A DNA stretch of 64,000 nt from a virus, in IMG/VR virus record IMGVR_UViG_3300037391_000017, positions 1 through 64,000 of that record, one strand, 5' to 3'. Position 1 is the first letter of the stretch; every line of letters begins with the position of its first letter. The notes under the pieces are model-generated. The model ran no database searches. It was not told the DNA's origin and saw only the letters and a list, made by a program, of their open reading frames with translations. The position numbers were made by a program, and so were the translations under genes. Below are positions 47,271 to 56,255 of this stretch, one piece after another.

Positions 47271-50200
47271 ATGGGCGGAATCGGTGGAGTACCTCCGGGC
47301 AGCGGCGGCACCCCTCCCCCCTCTAATCCGGGTGGAGGTGGTGGTGACCCCAACTTTGAGTTTTTTAAGGACGCCGCTGGTGCCGCCAAAATCTACGCCG
47401 ACTCTAACCTATTGGTCGCAAAAGCTCTAGAGGCGATGACGGGACAGGTAGAGACCGCCGATAAGAAGATCGCAAAATTCAGAGATAACCTACGCGGCAG
47501 CATCCTCATCGCCGACAACACCACCGAAGCTTTGAAACTCATGACCGACCAGACCAAGGGTCTGGCCCGTGCCTTCTTGGAGAAGAAGGGATTCGAGAAC
47601 GCCAAGAAAGCCTACGAGGGCATGATCCACAACTTAAGGGAGATGGTGAAAGACGGCAAGGCCAACGAAAGACAGATAGCGGCGATGAACGGTCAGATCG
47701 CCAAGTTGGTGCAAGCCGAACATAAACTCAACGCCGTAGGCAAGGATTTGTTCGAGGCATCCGAAGAAGGTTGGAAGGGGGTCGCAAAGGACATAAACGG
47801 GGTTGCCGTAAGCGTGGCTAAATTGAATACCGCTCTCAGTCAGGTAAAGATGGGAAAGATCGGTACGGCAGTCGCGGGCGTGCGGCAAGACCTCATCACG
47901 TCGGGGTTGATGAAGGCTGGCAAGATGGAAAAGTTCATGGACATTGGTATGGCGGGCACCAAGCTCAGAGAACTTGGGAGACAAAAGAAAGAAGCGAAAA
48001 CCGAGGATCGGGCGGGTATACGCGCACACGCTCAAGACACCCTGTTGGATTTGGAGAGGAAGGGCCACGTCAAGCTGAAGAAGACTGGTACAGGCGAAGT
48101 CGATTGGGCTGGCATGGCAGCGATGAAGAAGAAAGACTTAAAGGGAGTGGGGGGAGTCGGCGGTAATTTAGGAACAACGATGAATCTGTTAGCCGATGCG
48201 AATACCGCACCCAGAGCGGGGTTGATGTCGAAGCTTCAGGGCGGCGGGCTCGTGCAGGATGCGATAGGTAAGGGCGCAGAGTTGGCGGGTCAGTTTGCCC
48301 TCCCGTTGGCAATCGCCGAGACGATCAAGGATTTGATCGTGTCGCTTATCGATAAAAATGCCGCGATGAATAAGCAGGCCGAAGCTGGTGGTGGTGGGCT
48401 CGGAGCATTTCTAGGCCCGGGTTCTGGCTCGGGTGCGGACACCATGTTGGCAATTCGTAACAACCTCGCTGGGCTGAGACCCGGAGAGTTATTCAGTAAA
48501 TACGGCTTGGGGTACGACCGAAACATCAAGATGGCACAATCCATCCAGCAGTCGGGCTATCTGATGCCTGAAATCGGGGAAGGTGGAGCCGCAGGAGCCG
48601 CAAGAGATACTGATTTCGGCCCCGGAGCTTTTGGTGACGTTCAAAAGATTGCCGCTACGTCTGGACGTATGCTGGGTATGAGCGACGATCAGTCCATCCA
48701 AATGACCATGAAGCTGCTCATGCAGTACAGAGAGTCCATGGAGGGCACGCAAAGTTTTTTCACTAACTTGACGAAAGATTCTCGGGCCGCTGGGATATCC
48801 GCCACGAAGTACGTGTCGATCATTGATGAGATTCTCAGTGGCTTCGATATGATGAACAAAAGCTTGGATCAAGTGACGGGCACTATGCGTGTGCTGAGCC
48901 GCACGGGGAGAGGGACTAGCGAAGACTTACAAGCCATGATGCAGTCGCTCACTGGTGCAGGCCGCGCACCGCTGGATACGGCTAGTATGACGTTTGCGGC
49001 TATTCAAATGAAGAAGGGCGGCGGACAAGCGGGAACCGTCTTAGAGTCGGCTCAAGAAGAGAGTCTCACTACCGCAGCAAATCAGATAACGAAATCGCTA
49101 GGGAAAATCGGCATCAATTACGATGCGGGTTCCGTCAGAACCATGATGACCACCGCCGCTGGTCGTGACCAACTTCGTGCGGCTATCGACACCGCGAAAG
49201 GTGCGGGTGCAAGCGGTACGATGGTCACAAACGCTTATGCGACGGTAGACCAAGGACAGCAGAGAGCAATCGCCTTGGACGTAACCAAGAAATTCATGAA
49301 ACCGGGAGCGAGCCCTCTCGACTGGTCTACTGGAATCAGCGCCCTTAAAGACCCTCAAATCATGGAACAAGTCCGCGCCACGCTGGAAGATTTCATGATG
49401 CAAAAAGCGGGTTACACCCGAGAGGACATGATATCGGGGAGAGCCCTACCTCCGAAGTTGAAATTGATGTTAGAAGGAACGTTCCAAGGATTCCAAGAAA
49501 CTGATATCGCGAAGCGGGCGATGGCGGCACAAAATGCCGCATCAGGGCGTTTCGGTGCTGCGGCTGGAAGAGACCAATTCATTGCAACTGGCAAGCCAAC
49601 AGATGAGGTGGACAGAAAGAAATTCGAGGAAGCCCAAGAAGCGCAAGCGGAAAAGTTGGCCGATGAGCTTGGGAAGTTGATGCCCGACGATAAAGAGATG
49701 CAAGATCAACTCAAGGCTATGAGGGCTCTCAATCCTAAAGATCGAAACTGGGTCAGTCTCTTTAGGAAGATCGATAAAGACACAACCCAAAGCGGGTTCA
49801 AGGGGAAGATCATACACGCCCTTTCGAAGTCCGATGGCACGTGGAAAGAGATTCTAGACGGTCAGGATACGGCTTTGAGTTCCCAGCAAGAAGCAGCTAA
49901 GCAAGCCGAGATTGATGAGAAGGCTCAGTCCGTTGCGTCTGCCACACAGGACACGGCGGAAATATTTGCAAACGTGTTCTCCACCTACTTCAACAAGATC
50001 ATCGGCATCTTGGAACAAGTCAGGACGTGGATGGCTCACTCCAAATTCTTTGGCGGTCTATCCGAGGCCGATGAAAAGAAGGCGGCGGATTTGATAAAGA
50101 ACCAAGAACAGAACCTCAAGGACGCCAAGGCCGCTAACCTCATTCAGATCGATTGGTTGAAGTCACAGAAGAACGTAGAAACAGACCCGATAAAGAAGGC

Positions 50201-50714
50201 TCAGCTTCAGGCGAGAATAGACAGCGAGCAGAAAAAGCGGGATTACTCACTCAACAAGGGGGTGGGGGATTACGGCGTGAATTCAGGCCGCGATATTTAC
50301 CAAGCTCAAGCTGAGTTGGCTGATGCCGCTGGTGAGCTTGGGGCTCAGTATGGCCCGCTAACAGAGGCGATGGGAAAACTGAACAAGCAGGCGGATGCTG
50401 CGGGAGATTTTACGCTTTCACCCGAAGAGTACAAGCGGTATCAGGGAGTAATCGACGCCTACCCAGCCAGCATGTTAGATGTCAAAACACAGAAAGACGC
50501 TTCGGGCAACGTGACTAATATCACCATCCATGAGGTGCACAATTCCGTGGACATCCAGCATCAGAGCAACGCGGCGGATATTGCCAGTCGTGCTTCGTCC
50601 AACATCGCGGCGAATGCGACCAGCGGACAAACCCCGTACACAGGGTCATCGCCCGGTTCAAGAGAATCGATTAACGCAGCGAGGGCAGCGAGAGGAATGC
50701 CGCTCCTTAAGTAA
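47271..50714 (+). CDS. Tape measure protein
   Basis: 1147 residues. A Gly/Pro-rich N-terminus precedes long helical, Ala/Lys/Gln-rich sequence, with a hydrophobic segment (ALPLAIAETIKDLIVSLI, about 340-360) and further coiled-coil stretches near 840-900 and 940-1000. Length, composition and position match a tape-measure protein, which sets tail length and travels through the tube at injection. Upstream are assembly-type genes; downstream are baseplate genes. Confidence 0.75.
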   Translation: MGGIGGVPPGSGGTPPPSNPGGGGGDPNFEFFKDAAGAAKIYADSNLLVAKALEAMTGQVETADKKIAKFRDNLRGSILIADNTTEALKLMTDQTKGLARAFLEKKGFENAKKAYEGMIHNLREMVKDGKANERQIAAMNGQIAKLVQAEHKLNAVGKDLFEASEEGWKGVAKDINGVAVSVAKLNTALSQVKMGKIGTAVAGVRQDLITSGLMKAGKMEKFMDIGMAGTKLRELGRQKKEAKTEDRAGIRAHAQDTLLDLERKGHVKLKKTGTGEVDWAGMAAMKKKDLKGVGGVGGNLGTTMNLLADANTAPRAGLMSKLQGGGLVQDAIGKGAELAGQFALPLAIAETIKDLIVSLIDKNAAMNKQAEAGGGGLGAFLGPGSGSGADTMLAIRNNLAGLRPGELFSKYGLGYDRNIKMAQSIQQSGYLMPEIGEGGAAGAARDTDFGPGAFGDVQKIAATSGRMLGMSDDQSIQMTMKLLMQYRESMEGTQSFFTNLTKDSRAAGISATKYVSIIDEILSGFDMMNKSLDQVTGTMRVLSRTGRGTSEDLQAMMQSLTGAGRAPLDTASMTFAAIQMKKGGGQAGTVLESAQEESLTTAANQITKSLGKIGINYDAGSVRTMMTTAAGRDQLRAAIDTAKGAGASGTMVTNAYATVDQGQQRAIALDVTKKFMKPGASPLDWSTGISALKDPQIMEQVRATLEDFMMQKAGYTREDMISGRALPPKLKLMLEGTFQGFQETDIAKRAMAAQNAASGRFGAAAGRDQFIATGKPTDEVDRKKFEEAQEAQAEKLADELGKLMPDDKEMQDQLKAMRALNPKDRNWVSLFRKIDKDTTQSGFKGKIIHALSKSDGTWKEILDGQDTALSSQQEAAKQAEIDEKAQSVASATQDTAEIFANVFSTYFNKIIGILEQVRTWMAHSKFFGGLSEADEKKAADLIKNQEQNLKDAKAANLIQIDWLKSQKNVETDPIKKAQLQARIDSEQKKRDYSLNKGVGDYGVNSGRDIYQAQAELADAAGELGAQYGPLTEAMGKLNKQADAAGDFTLSPEEYKRYQGVIDAYPASMLDVKTQKDASGNVTNITIHEVHNSVDIQHQSNAADIASRASSNIAANATSGQTPYTGSSPGSRESINAARAARGMPLLK

Positions 50715-50719
50715 AACCT

Positions 50720-52255
50720 ATGCCTACACGTACCCCAATTTCGGTAAAGAGCCCCATCGTCACGTCGTTGGCTAATGCTATCGCGCTGGCGAATGGCTAC
50801 AACGTGGTGGGCTCCATCCCGAACAAGAACAACAATCCGGGCAATCTGAAAAATGGAGATGTAGGGAGTGGTGTGGACAGCATGGGGAATACCATTTACC
50901 CGATTCCCGAGATGGGCAATGGGGCGCTGCAAGCTCAGGCCGCTCACATCCTCAACGGGGACAACAGAACCTTTAGCTACGACCCCACTCAAACAACGCT
51001 GAGTGCAATAGGGGTGATCCTCGCGCCGAATGATGCGACTTGGATAAAGAATGTGGCGTCATCGCTGGGAGTTTACCCGTCTACCAAGCTATCGGCAATT
51101 GCCAACGGCTCTGCGCCCGTCACCCCCGCTCTCCAAATTCTGCCCATCAACAAGCTGACGCTGCAAGGAACGTTGCCGGGGCAGGTACAGCCATCAGATG
51201 CGGCATCGGCGGGCAATCAAGTGGGATTAGATTTCCCCGTCGTAGCCGCAGTGCCCGTCGCAGGAACACCCATCAGTGGTGCGGCCACATCCGCTGCGAC
51301 TGCCGCTACTTTGAACCTTCAAATCTCCGATGCCAGTATGAGCGCCATTCCGTGGTACAGCGATACTCACTTGATTACGGGAAATCAACGCATTCGCAAC
51401 AGTGCGGGCAACTTGGCAAACGGGACGCTCACGCTTCCAGTGTCGTTCCAAGCGTACTTGAGCAAGTCAAGTAACTCGCTGCTGATTAACCCAACCACGC
51501 AGAGGCCGATTACGGTGCAGTTGAATGCATCGATCAATCAGTTTAGTCTCTTGAGCAAGCACATTTTCACCCGTCAACCAACACGCACGGGAATGCTCAT
51601 CACGTTCTGGGGTATGGCCGCTGATGTCATTACAGGGTCGGGATCGACAGGCGTTTTCATGAACCAGTATGGAGTCACGGACTACTTCAGCACTGCCAAG
51701 ACCACCGATGACATCGCCACAAAAGTTGGCATGGCATTCAGCAACGATCCTGATGTGGAGCAGACCATAGCCACAAACCCAGAGGCGTACCGCGTGGCGG
51801 CTCAGGATGCTTTCGTGGAATTCCTGAAACTGTTCCAGATGAACGGCAACGTGTGGTATAGCTCATCGACGAACAACGATTCTACCCAATTGAATCAGAG
51901 TCAAGTCGCACCCGCTGTGTGGCAAGCAAACTCAGGTGCTACCAATTTCCAACAGAACTCCCGAAACAATGACGTGCGATCCAAAGGGTATGTCGTGATG
52001 ACCTACAGAAACAATAAGTATCTGGGGTACTTCAAGTCGCTTTCTTGGACGATGGATGCCGACAAACCGTTTCAATGGAACTTCAACTTCACGTTCCAAG
52101 TAGAGAAAACTCTGACCGCACTGTACGTTCCGATTCAGCCCGCTCCGACTCTTACGAATGTTCCGCTCAATACTCGTCAGACACCGCTGTTGACGCCTAA
52201 TGTATTGCCGCCGTCTACACAACCCGGGCCGTCAACAGGATCAACAGGAATATAA
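50720..52255 (+). CDS. Baseplate protein with N-terminal lysozyme-like domain
   Basis: 511 residues. Residues about 10-120 (NKNNNPGNLKNG, a later EMGNGALQAQ and ATWIKNVASSLGV) have the layout of phage virion-associated muralytic domains (P5-like, NNPGN). Residues about 230-460 contain SFQAYLS..NPTTQRPITVQLNASINQ, typical of beta-barrel baseplate domains. Together they suggest a tail-tip protein that degrades the cell wall during injection. It lies between the tape measure and hub genes. Confidence 0.6.
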   Translation: MPTRTPISVKSPIVTSLANAIALANGYNVVGSIPNKNNNPGNLKNGDVGSGVDSMGNTIYPIPEMGNGALQAQAAHILNGDNRTFSYDPTQTTLSAIGVILAPNDATWIKNVASSLGVYPSTKLSAIANGSAPVTPALQILPINKLTLQGTLPGQVQPSDAASAGNQVGLDFPVVAAVPVAGTPISGAATSAATAATLNLQISDASMSAIPWYSDTHLITGNQRIRNSAGNLANGTLTLPVSFQAYLSKSSNSLLINPTTQRPITVQLNASINQFSLLSKHIFTRQPTRTGMLITFWGMAADVITGSGSTGVFMNQYGVTDYFSTAKTTDDIATKVGMAFSNDPDVEQTIATNPEAYRVAAQDAFVEFLKLFQMNGNVWYSSSTNNDSTQLNQSQVAPAVWQANSGATNFQQNSRNNDVRSKGYVVMTYRNNKYLGYFKSLSWTMDADKPFQWNFNFTFQVEKTLTALYVPIQPAPTLTNVPLNTRQTPLLTPNVLPPSTQPGPSTGSTGI

Positions 52256-52256
52256 A

Positions 52257-53360
52257 ATGGCAAATTCAAACGACATTAGCGACGTAAAGGCTCCATCGGC
52301 AATAGGGTCGCCGAAGACACTGCCCATTCGCGGAGAGAAGCGCATTCTCCCAATCACCGTCAATCCCGACTCACTGAGCAATACTTTCGAGCAGGAATGG
52401 TCGAAGTCGGGGTTGAAGTCGCCGCAGGACAAGGGTTACGCGCCCACGGGTCGAACTCAGCTTGTGCAGTACGACGATTTCTACGTTGCCGCCGCGATGA
52501 AGCCTTACGTGGACTACGTGACTGTTCGTATCTTGAATCGTGGACAAGATGCCAACGGAAATCCTGATCCGACTACAAGTGCATCGTATCGGTTTCTCAT
52601 CAACCCTAGTCAGGTTCAGGTTAGCCGTTCGACGCTTGACGCACAAGCCTTCGCTCGCTCCGGTTGGCAGTTCGGCGTTTGGGGTGAGGATTCGGTTTCG
52701 ATCACGCTCGATGGGAAGACCGCAGGTCAATACTGGGCATTTGGGATCACCGATAAATACCAGCCGTTCAGTGAGTCCTACCGCAATCTGGAACAGCTTC
52801 AGGTCGTTTTCGAGAATAACGGGTATTGGTTTGAGGGGGAGCAGGCGGCGGGAGAAGGCCCACTCGCTACCGATTTCGCTCGCCGACGTATCAAAATGCA
52901 CCAAGATGTGGAACTTACGGTCGGGAATTTTATCTGGTACGGTATGTTTGAACAATTGGAAATTTCGCAAAACGCGGATGAGCCGTTTCTCATGAGCTTC
53001 AACTTGCAGTTCATTGCATGGAAAGAGCGGTTCCGTTCTAGCTCGCCGTATGGAAACCAGATTTTGAACAGCACCCAGCGGGGGAATGCATACGGCGCAT
53101 ATTCGGCTACGCAGACCACTCCATCCAACGTGTCCCCCACGACGGCCATCCCACCTCAACTCTCCGATGCAGTGGGCTTAGCCCCGCCAGCAAACCCCAA
53201 CGTGAATTCAAGCACGCCATCGGTGACGACGGCTAATAGTGCGCCGAGCTTGCCAACCGCACAAGCACCCGCTTACGACTACACCCCCATGACGGTGCCC
53301 GGTACGACGGGGAGTCCGTTGGCTCCCGGTGTTTCGCTTCTGACGGGGGTTCCAGTCTAA
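52257..53360 (+). CDS. Baseplate/tail protein
   Basis: 367 residues from ATG at 52257. YRFLINPSQVQVSRSTLDAQ then WGEDSVSITLDGKTAGQY is a pattern shared with the previous gene and with phage baseplate proteins linking tube and hub. The C-terminal 80 residues are Pro/Thr-rich. Function from context. Confidence 0.55.
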   Translation: MANSNDISDVKAPSAIGSPKTLPIRGEKRILPITVNPDSLSNTFEQEWSKSGLKSPQDKGYAPTGRTQLVQYDDFYVAAAMKPYVDYVTVRILNRGQDANGNPDPTTSASYRFLINPSQVQVSRSTLDAQAFARSGWQFGVWGEDSVSITLDGKTAGQYWAFGITDKYQPFSESYRNLEQLQVVFENNGYWFEGEQAAGEGPLATDFARRRIKMHQDVELTVGNFIWYGMFEQLEISQNADEPFLMSFNLQFIAWKERFRSSSPYGNQILNSTQRGNAYGAYSATQTTPSNVSPTTAIPPQLSDAVGLAPPANPNVNSSTPSVTTANSAPSLPTAQAPAYDYTPMTVPGTTGSPLAPGVSLLTGVPV

Positions 53361-56252
53361 ATGGCTACTCCTCTCACTCCAGCGCAGATAGCGGCAATCG
53401 TCAATACACCAGTGGAGACGACGACATCAACTCTCCCCGATGCAATTCCCGGCGGCGGAAGCGCGACCGCTGCTGCTTCTCAACCAGCAACTTCGATTCG
53501 CAACATCTCGCAGACGGCTCAAGAGCGGGAGATCATCAAGACCGCCCCTGACCTAATCGTGTATCTGGATGGGCTACCGTACATTGTGAATTACTTCATC
53601 AGTGACGCGGACACGAAGAACCCCTTCACTGTTGTAGGCATCAACGATTACGTTACGTCCTTCAACGCTGGTTACGACACAGAGAACTTGATTCCTTCCG
53701 CATCGATCCAGTTGCAGGTGCCGAACTACGTCAAACACTTGTTCCAGATGCCCGGTGGGAACAACCTCATCGCAACGATGATGCAAGTGCAGGTGTTTGC
53801 GAAGGGCTACTACTTTGGAAATGACGGCTCCACGCTGATGCGGCGGGTTTTCAAGGGAGTTGTAAGCCACATCTCTTACGCTGACGATGGGAAGATGCTT
53901 CAAATCCAATTGCAGTGTAACGGCATACTTCACTTGCTGGAAATGATGCAGTTGGAGTTAGCCCCCGGCGTGGTCTCGAACGCCCCTTTCGAGTCCGTGC
54001 CGTACAATACGAACTTGGCATCGTGCAATCCTTATTTCATGCTTCAGCAGATGTTCCTCCGCAGCATCACGACAGAAGGTTTCTACGTCAACAGTTTGGA
54101 GGGCGGCGGTATCGTATCCGATCCAGACAACACGAACAACCAGTATTATGACGCGGTGAAGAATGGATACGTGGCTAAGTGGCAGAACATTCTTAACGGC
54201 ATCAAAAATGACGTGCACTTCTATGGGCCGATATACAAAGACGGGGATGCAGGCAGAGCCCTCGGCACAACCTCGCCCGTCAAAGGTACGGAGGATTTGA
54301 GTTCTAAGGCGGACATCAACAATATTGTCCCCGCAAATAACGAAGCGGCACAGGTCGGTGATTTTGCATCCGTAACAAAGGATGGTGAAACGTTCCCGTC
54401 CATCCGACAGTACCTTCCCGACATGTCGGTGTCGTCGATCCAGTTGCTAAACGGCAAGATCGTAAACCGCATGGATCAGCTTCGTCAGATTATCCGCATG
54501 ATCCTGTATGAAGGGTATCAGGATGTCGATGGCAAGATCATTTTCAAACCACCGTTGTACAATTTGGACGTGACGATGATTGGGACGGAGACAGACACCA
54601 CATCTGGTCAAAATAGCACCACTGCGGGTACGACGCCCCCAACATCCGGTACGAGCACCGTCAATCCGTCCAACTCCGTAACCGAAATCAATTCCACGAA
54701 TAATCCGTTCATCATCTATCTCTCGGAGATCATCAGCGAACAGGAGACCGAAGACGAAGCCGCTATCCGAACCACTCGTATGACGGTGCGTGGTAACTGG
54801 TGCACCTCGTTTCAAGTTAACGGCGCGGTTTACCTGCTCGACACCGTGGACTACATCGACATTCCCAAGATGCAGAAGTTTGGTCTTCGCGAAGTCCCCA
54901 CCGTTCCCGTTGGGTGGTTCAGCGACGGTGATAAATACGGTCTATGGGCTTTCGCGGCATCGGAGACGGTTCGCAGCAACCGAGGCTACCGCATGTATAG
55001 TTGCACCATCCCGATGCGCCCCGAACTCAAGTTGGGGTTCCCCGTATTCCTACCGCACAAGGACATATACGGCTACATCAAATCGATTCAGCTTCAATAC
55101 AATCAGGGCGGACAGGCGACTATGTTCTTGACCCTCGATGCGATTCGCCGCCGCTTCCTGCTCCCAACCAATAGTACGGATTCTAACGGCAACCCAAAGC
55201 AGGTGTTCGTAAGCCAACCAGATTTGGTTTTACAGTGGACGACAGCGCCCAATCAACCATCCACGCCCACCTCACCAGCCACGCCCACCACGCCCACTAC
55301 CACCTCGGCTACGACGACGAATCAAACCACGCTGAGCCCATCGTCTGCGAATAGCGGCCCCGTACAGCAAAGCACAGATACGCCAGCAACCCTCGTAGGC
55401 CAGTCCGCCACGTTGCCGACAACCACGGATCAAGCCTTAACCCCCGAACAACTGGCAATAATCAATAATGCTCAGGTTACTATCTCAAATCGGTGGACAA
55501 CCGAGTCAGATAACCCCGGAGCCAGTTGGCGCTATCAGTTGGACACCTACGGAAAATACATCATGCCGCCAGCAGGTGCGGCTCCAGACGCACAGGGGAC
55601 GTATGGTGCCGCTGGTGGTGGGGGTGTTTTCAAGGGCGGCTACAACCCGATCACGGGGGTGTTCGCATCGCCGCGCCATGTGGACTCGGGATACTATCAC
55701 GACATTCGCCGCACGATGCCGTTCACGGATTACAAAGGGTACGAGGTGATCTCGCCGTTCCCATGGGGTCGGTACATCTCTTTGCGTCAGGCGTTCAAAG
55801 AATTTACGCAAGAGGGATACATTGTCCCCACGCCTAATCCAACGCCAGATTCTTACACCCCGCCCGATCAGGTGCAGGCACTTCTCGCGGCTGGGTTGGT
55901 TACCCCCACAGGTGCGGGCGCAAATGGAGTAACGGCCCTGCAAACGCAAATGAATACCCAAAGCCAAGTGGCTCCCGACTACACAATTATTGTCCTTAAG
56001 TATACGGGGATGAACACCGTGTCCGATTCTCAGTTGATGACCACCGCCCAGCCCGACGTAAATTCGGCGATTCAGCAACTTCAGAATACGGTTACCACTC
56101 AACAGCAGGCAATTGACGTATTAGTAAGTGGGAGCATTTCGCCGACGAAAGCCACGACAGAGGCACTGGCGATTACGCAGACACAGACTACCCCGGGGTC
56201 AACCGCCGCCACAGCAAGCCCACAAAAGGGATTGCCTCAGTTCGGAAACTAA
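53361..56252 (+). CDS. Baseplate hub-like protein
   Basis: 963 residues, starting right after the previous stop (TAA, ATG). Residues about 80-190 (INDYVTSFNAGYDTENLIPSA...VFKGVVSHISYADDGKML) resemble the first barrel of gp27/gpD-type hub proteins. A Thr/Pro-rich linker follows near 640-720, then an unassigned C-terminal region. Likely the central hub attached to the tube. Confidence 0.6.
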   Translation: MATPLTPAQIAAIVNTPVETTTSTLPDAIPGGGSATAAASQPATSIRNISQTAQEREIIKTAPDLIVYLDGLPYIVNYFISDADTKNPFTVVGINDYVTSFNAGYDTENLIPSASIQLQVPNYVKHLFQMPGGNNLIATMMQVQVFAKGYYFGNDGSTLMRRVFKGVVSHISYADDGKMLQIQLQCNGILHLLEMMQLELAPGVVSNAPFESVPYNTNLASCNPYFMLQQMFLRSITTEGFYVNSLEGGGIVSDPDNTNNQYYDAVKNGYVAKWQNILNGIKNDVHFYGPIYKDGDAGRALGTTSPVKGTEDLSSKADINNIVPANNEAAQVGDFASVTKDGETFPSIRQYLPDMSVSSIQLLNGKIVNRMDQLRQIIRMILYEGYQDVDGKIIFKPPLYNLDVTMIGTETDTTSGQNSTTAGTTPPTSGTSTVNPSNSVTEINSTNNPFIIYLSEIISEQETEDEAAIRTTRMTVRGNWCTSFQVNGAVYLLDTVDYIDIPKMQKFGLREVPTVPVGWFSDGDKYGLWAFAASETVRSNRGYRMYSCTIPMRPELKLGFPVFLPHKDIYGYIKSIQLQYNQGGQATMFLTLDAIRRRFLLPTNSTDSNGNPKQVFVSQPDLVLQWTTAPNQPSTPTSPATPTTPTTTSATTTNQTTLSPSSANSGPVQQSTDTPATLVGQSATLPTTTDQALTPEQLAIINNAQVTISNRWTTESDNPGASWRYQLDTYGKYIMPPAGAAPDAQGTYGAAGGGGVFKGGYNPITGVFASPRHVDSGYYHDIRRTMPFTDYKGYEVISPFPWGRYISLRQAFKEFTQEGYIVPTPNPTPDSYTPPDQVQALLAAGLVTPTGAGANGVTALQTQMNTQSQVAPDYTIIVLKYTGMNTVSDSQLMTTAQPDVNSAIQQLQNTVTTQQQAIDVLVSGSISPTKATTEALAITQTQTTPGSTAATASPQKGLPQFGN

Positions 56253-56255
56253 GCT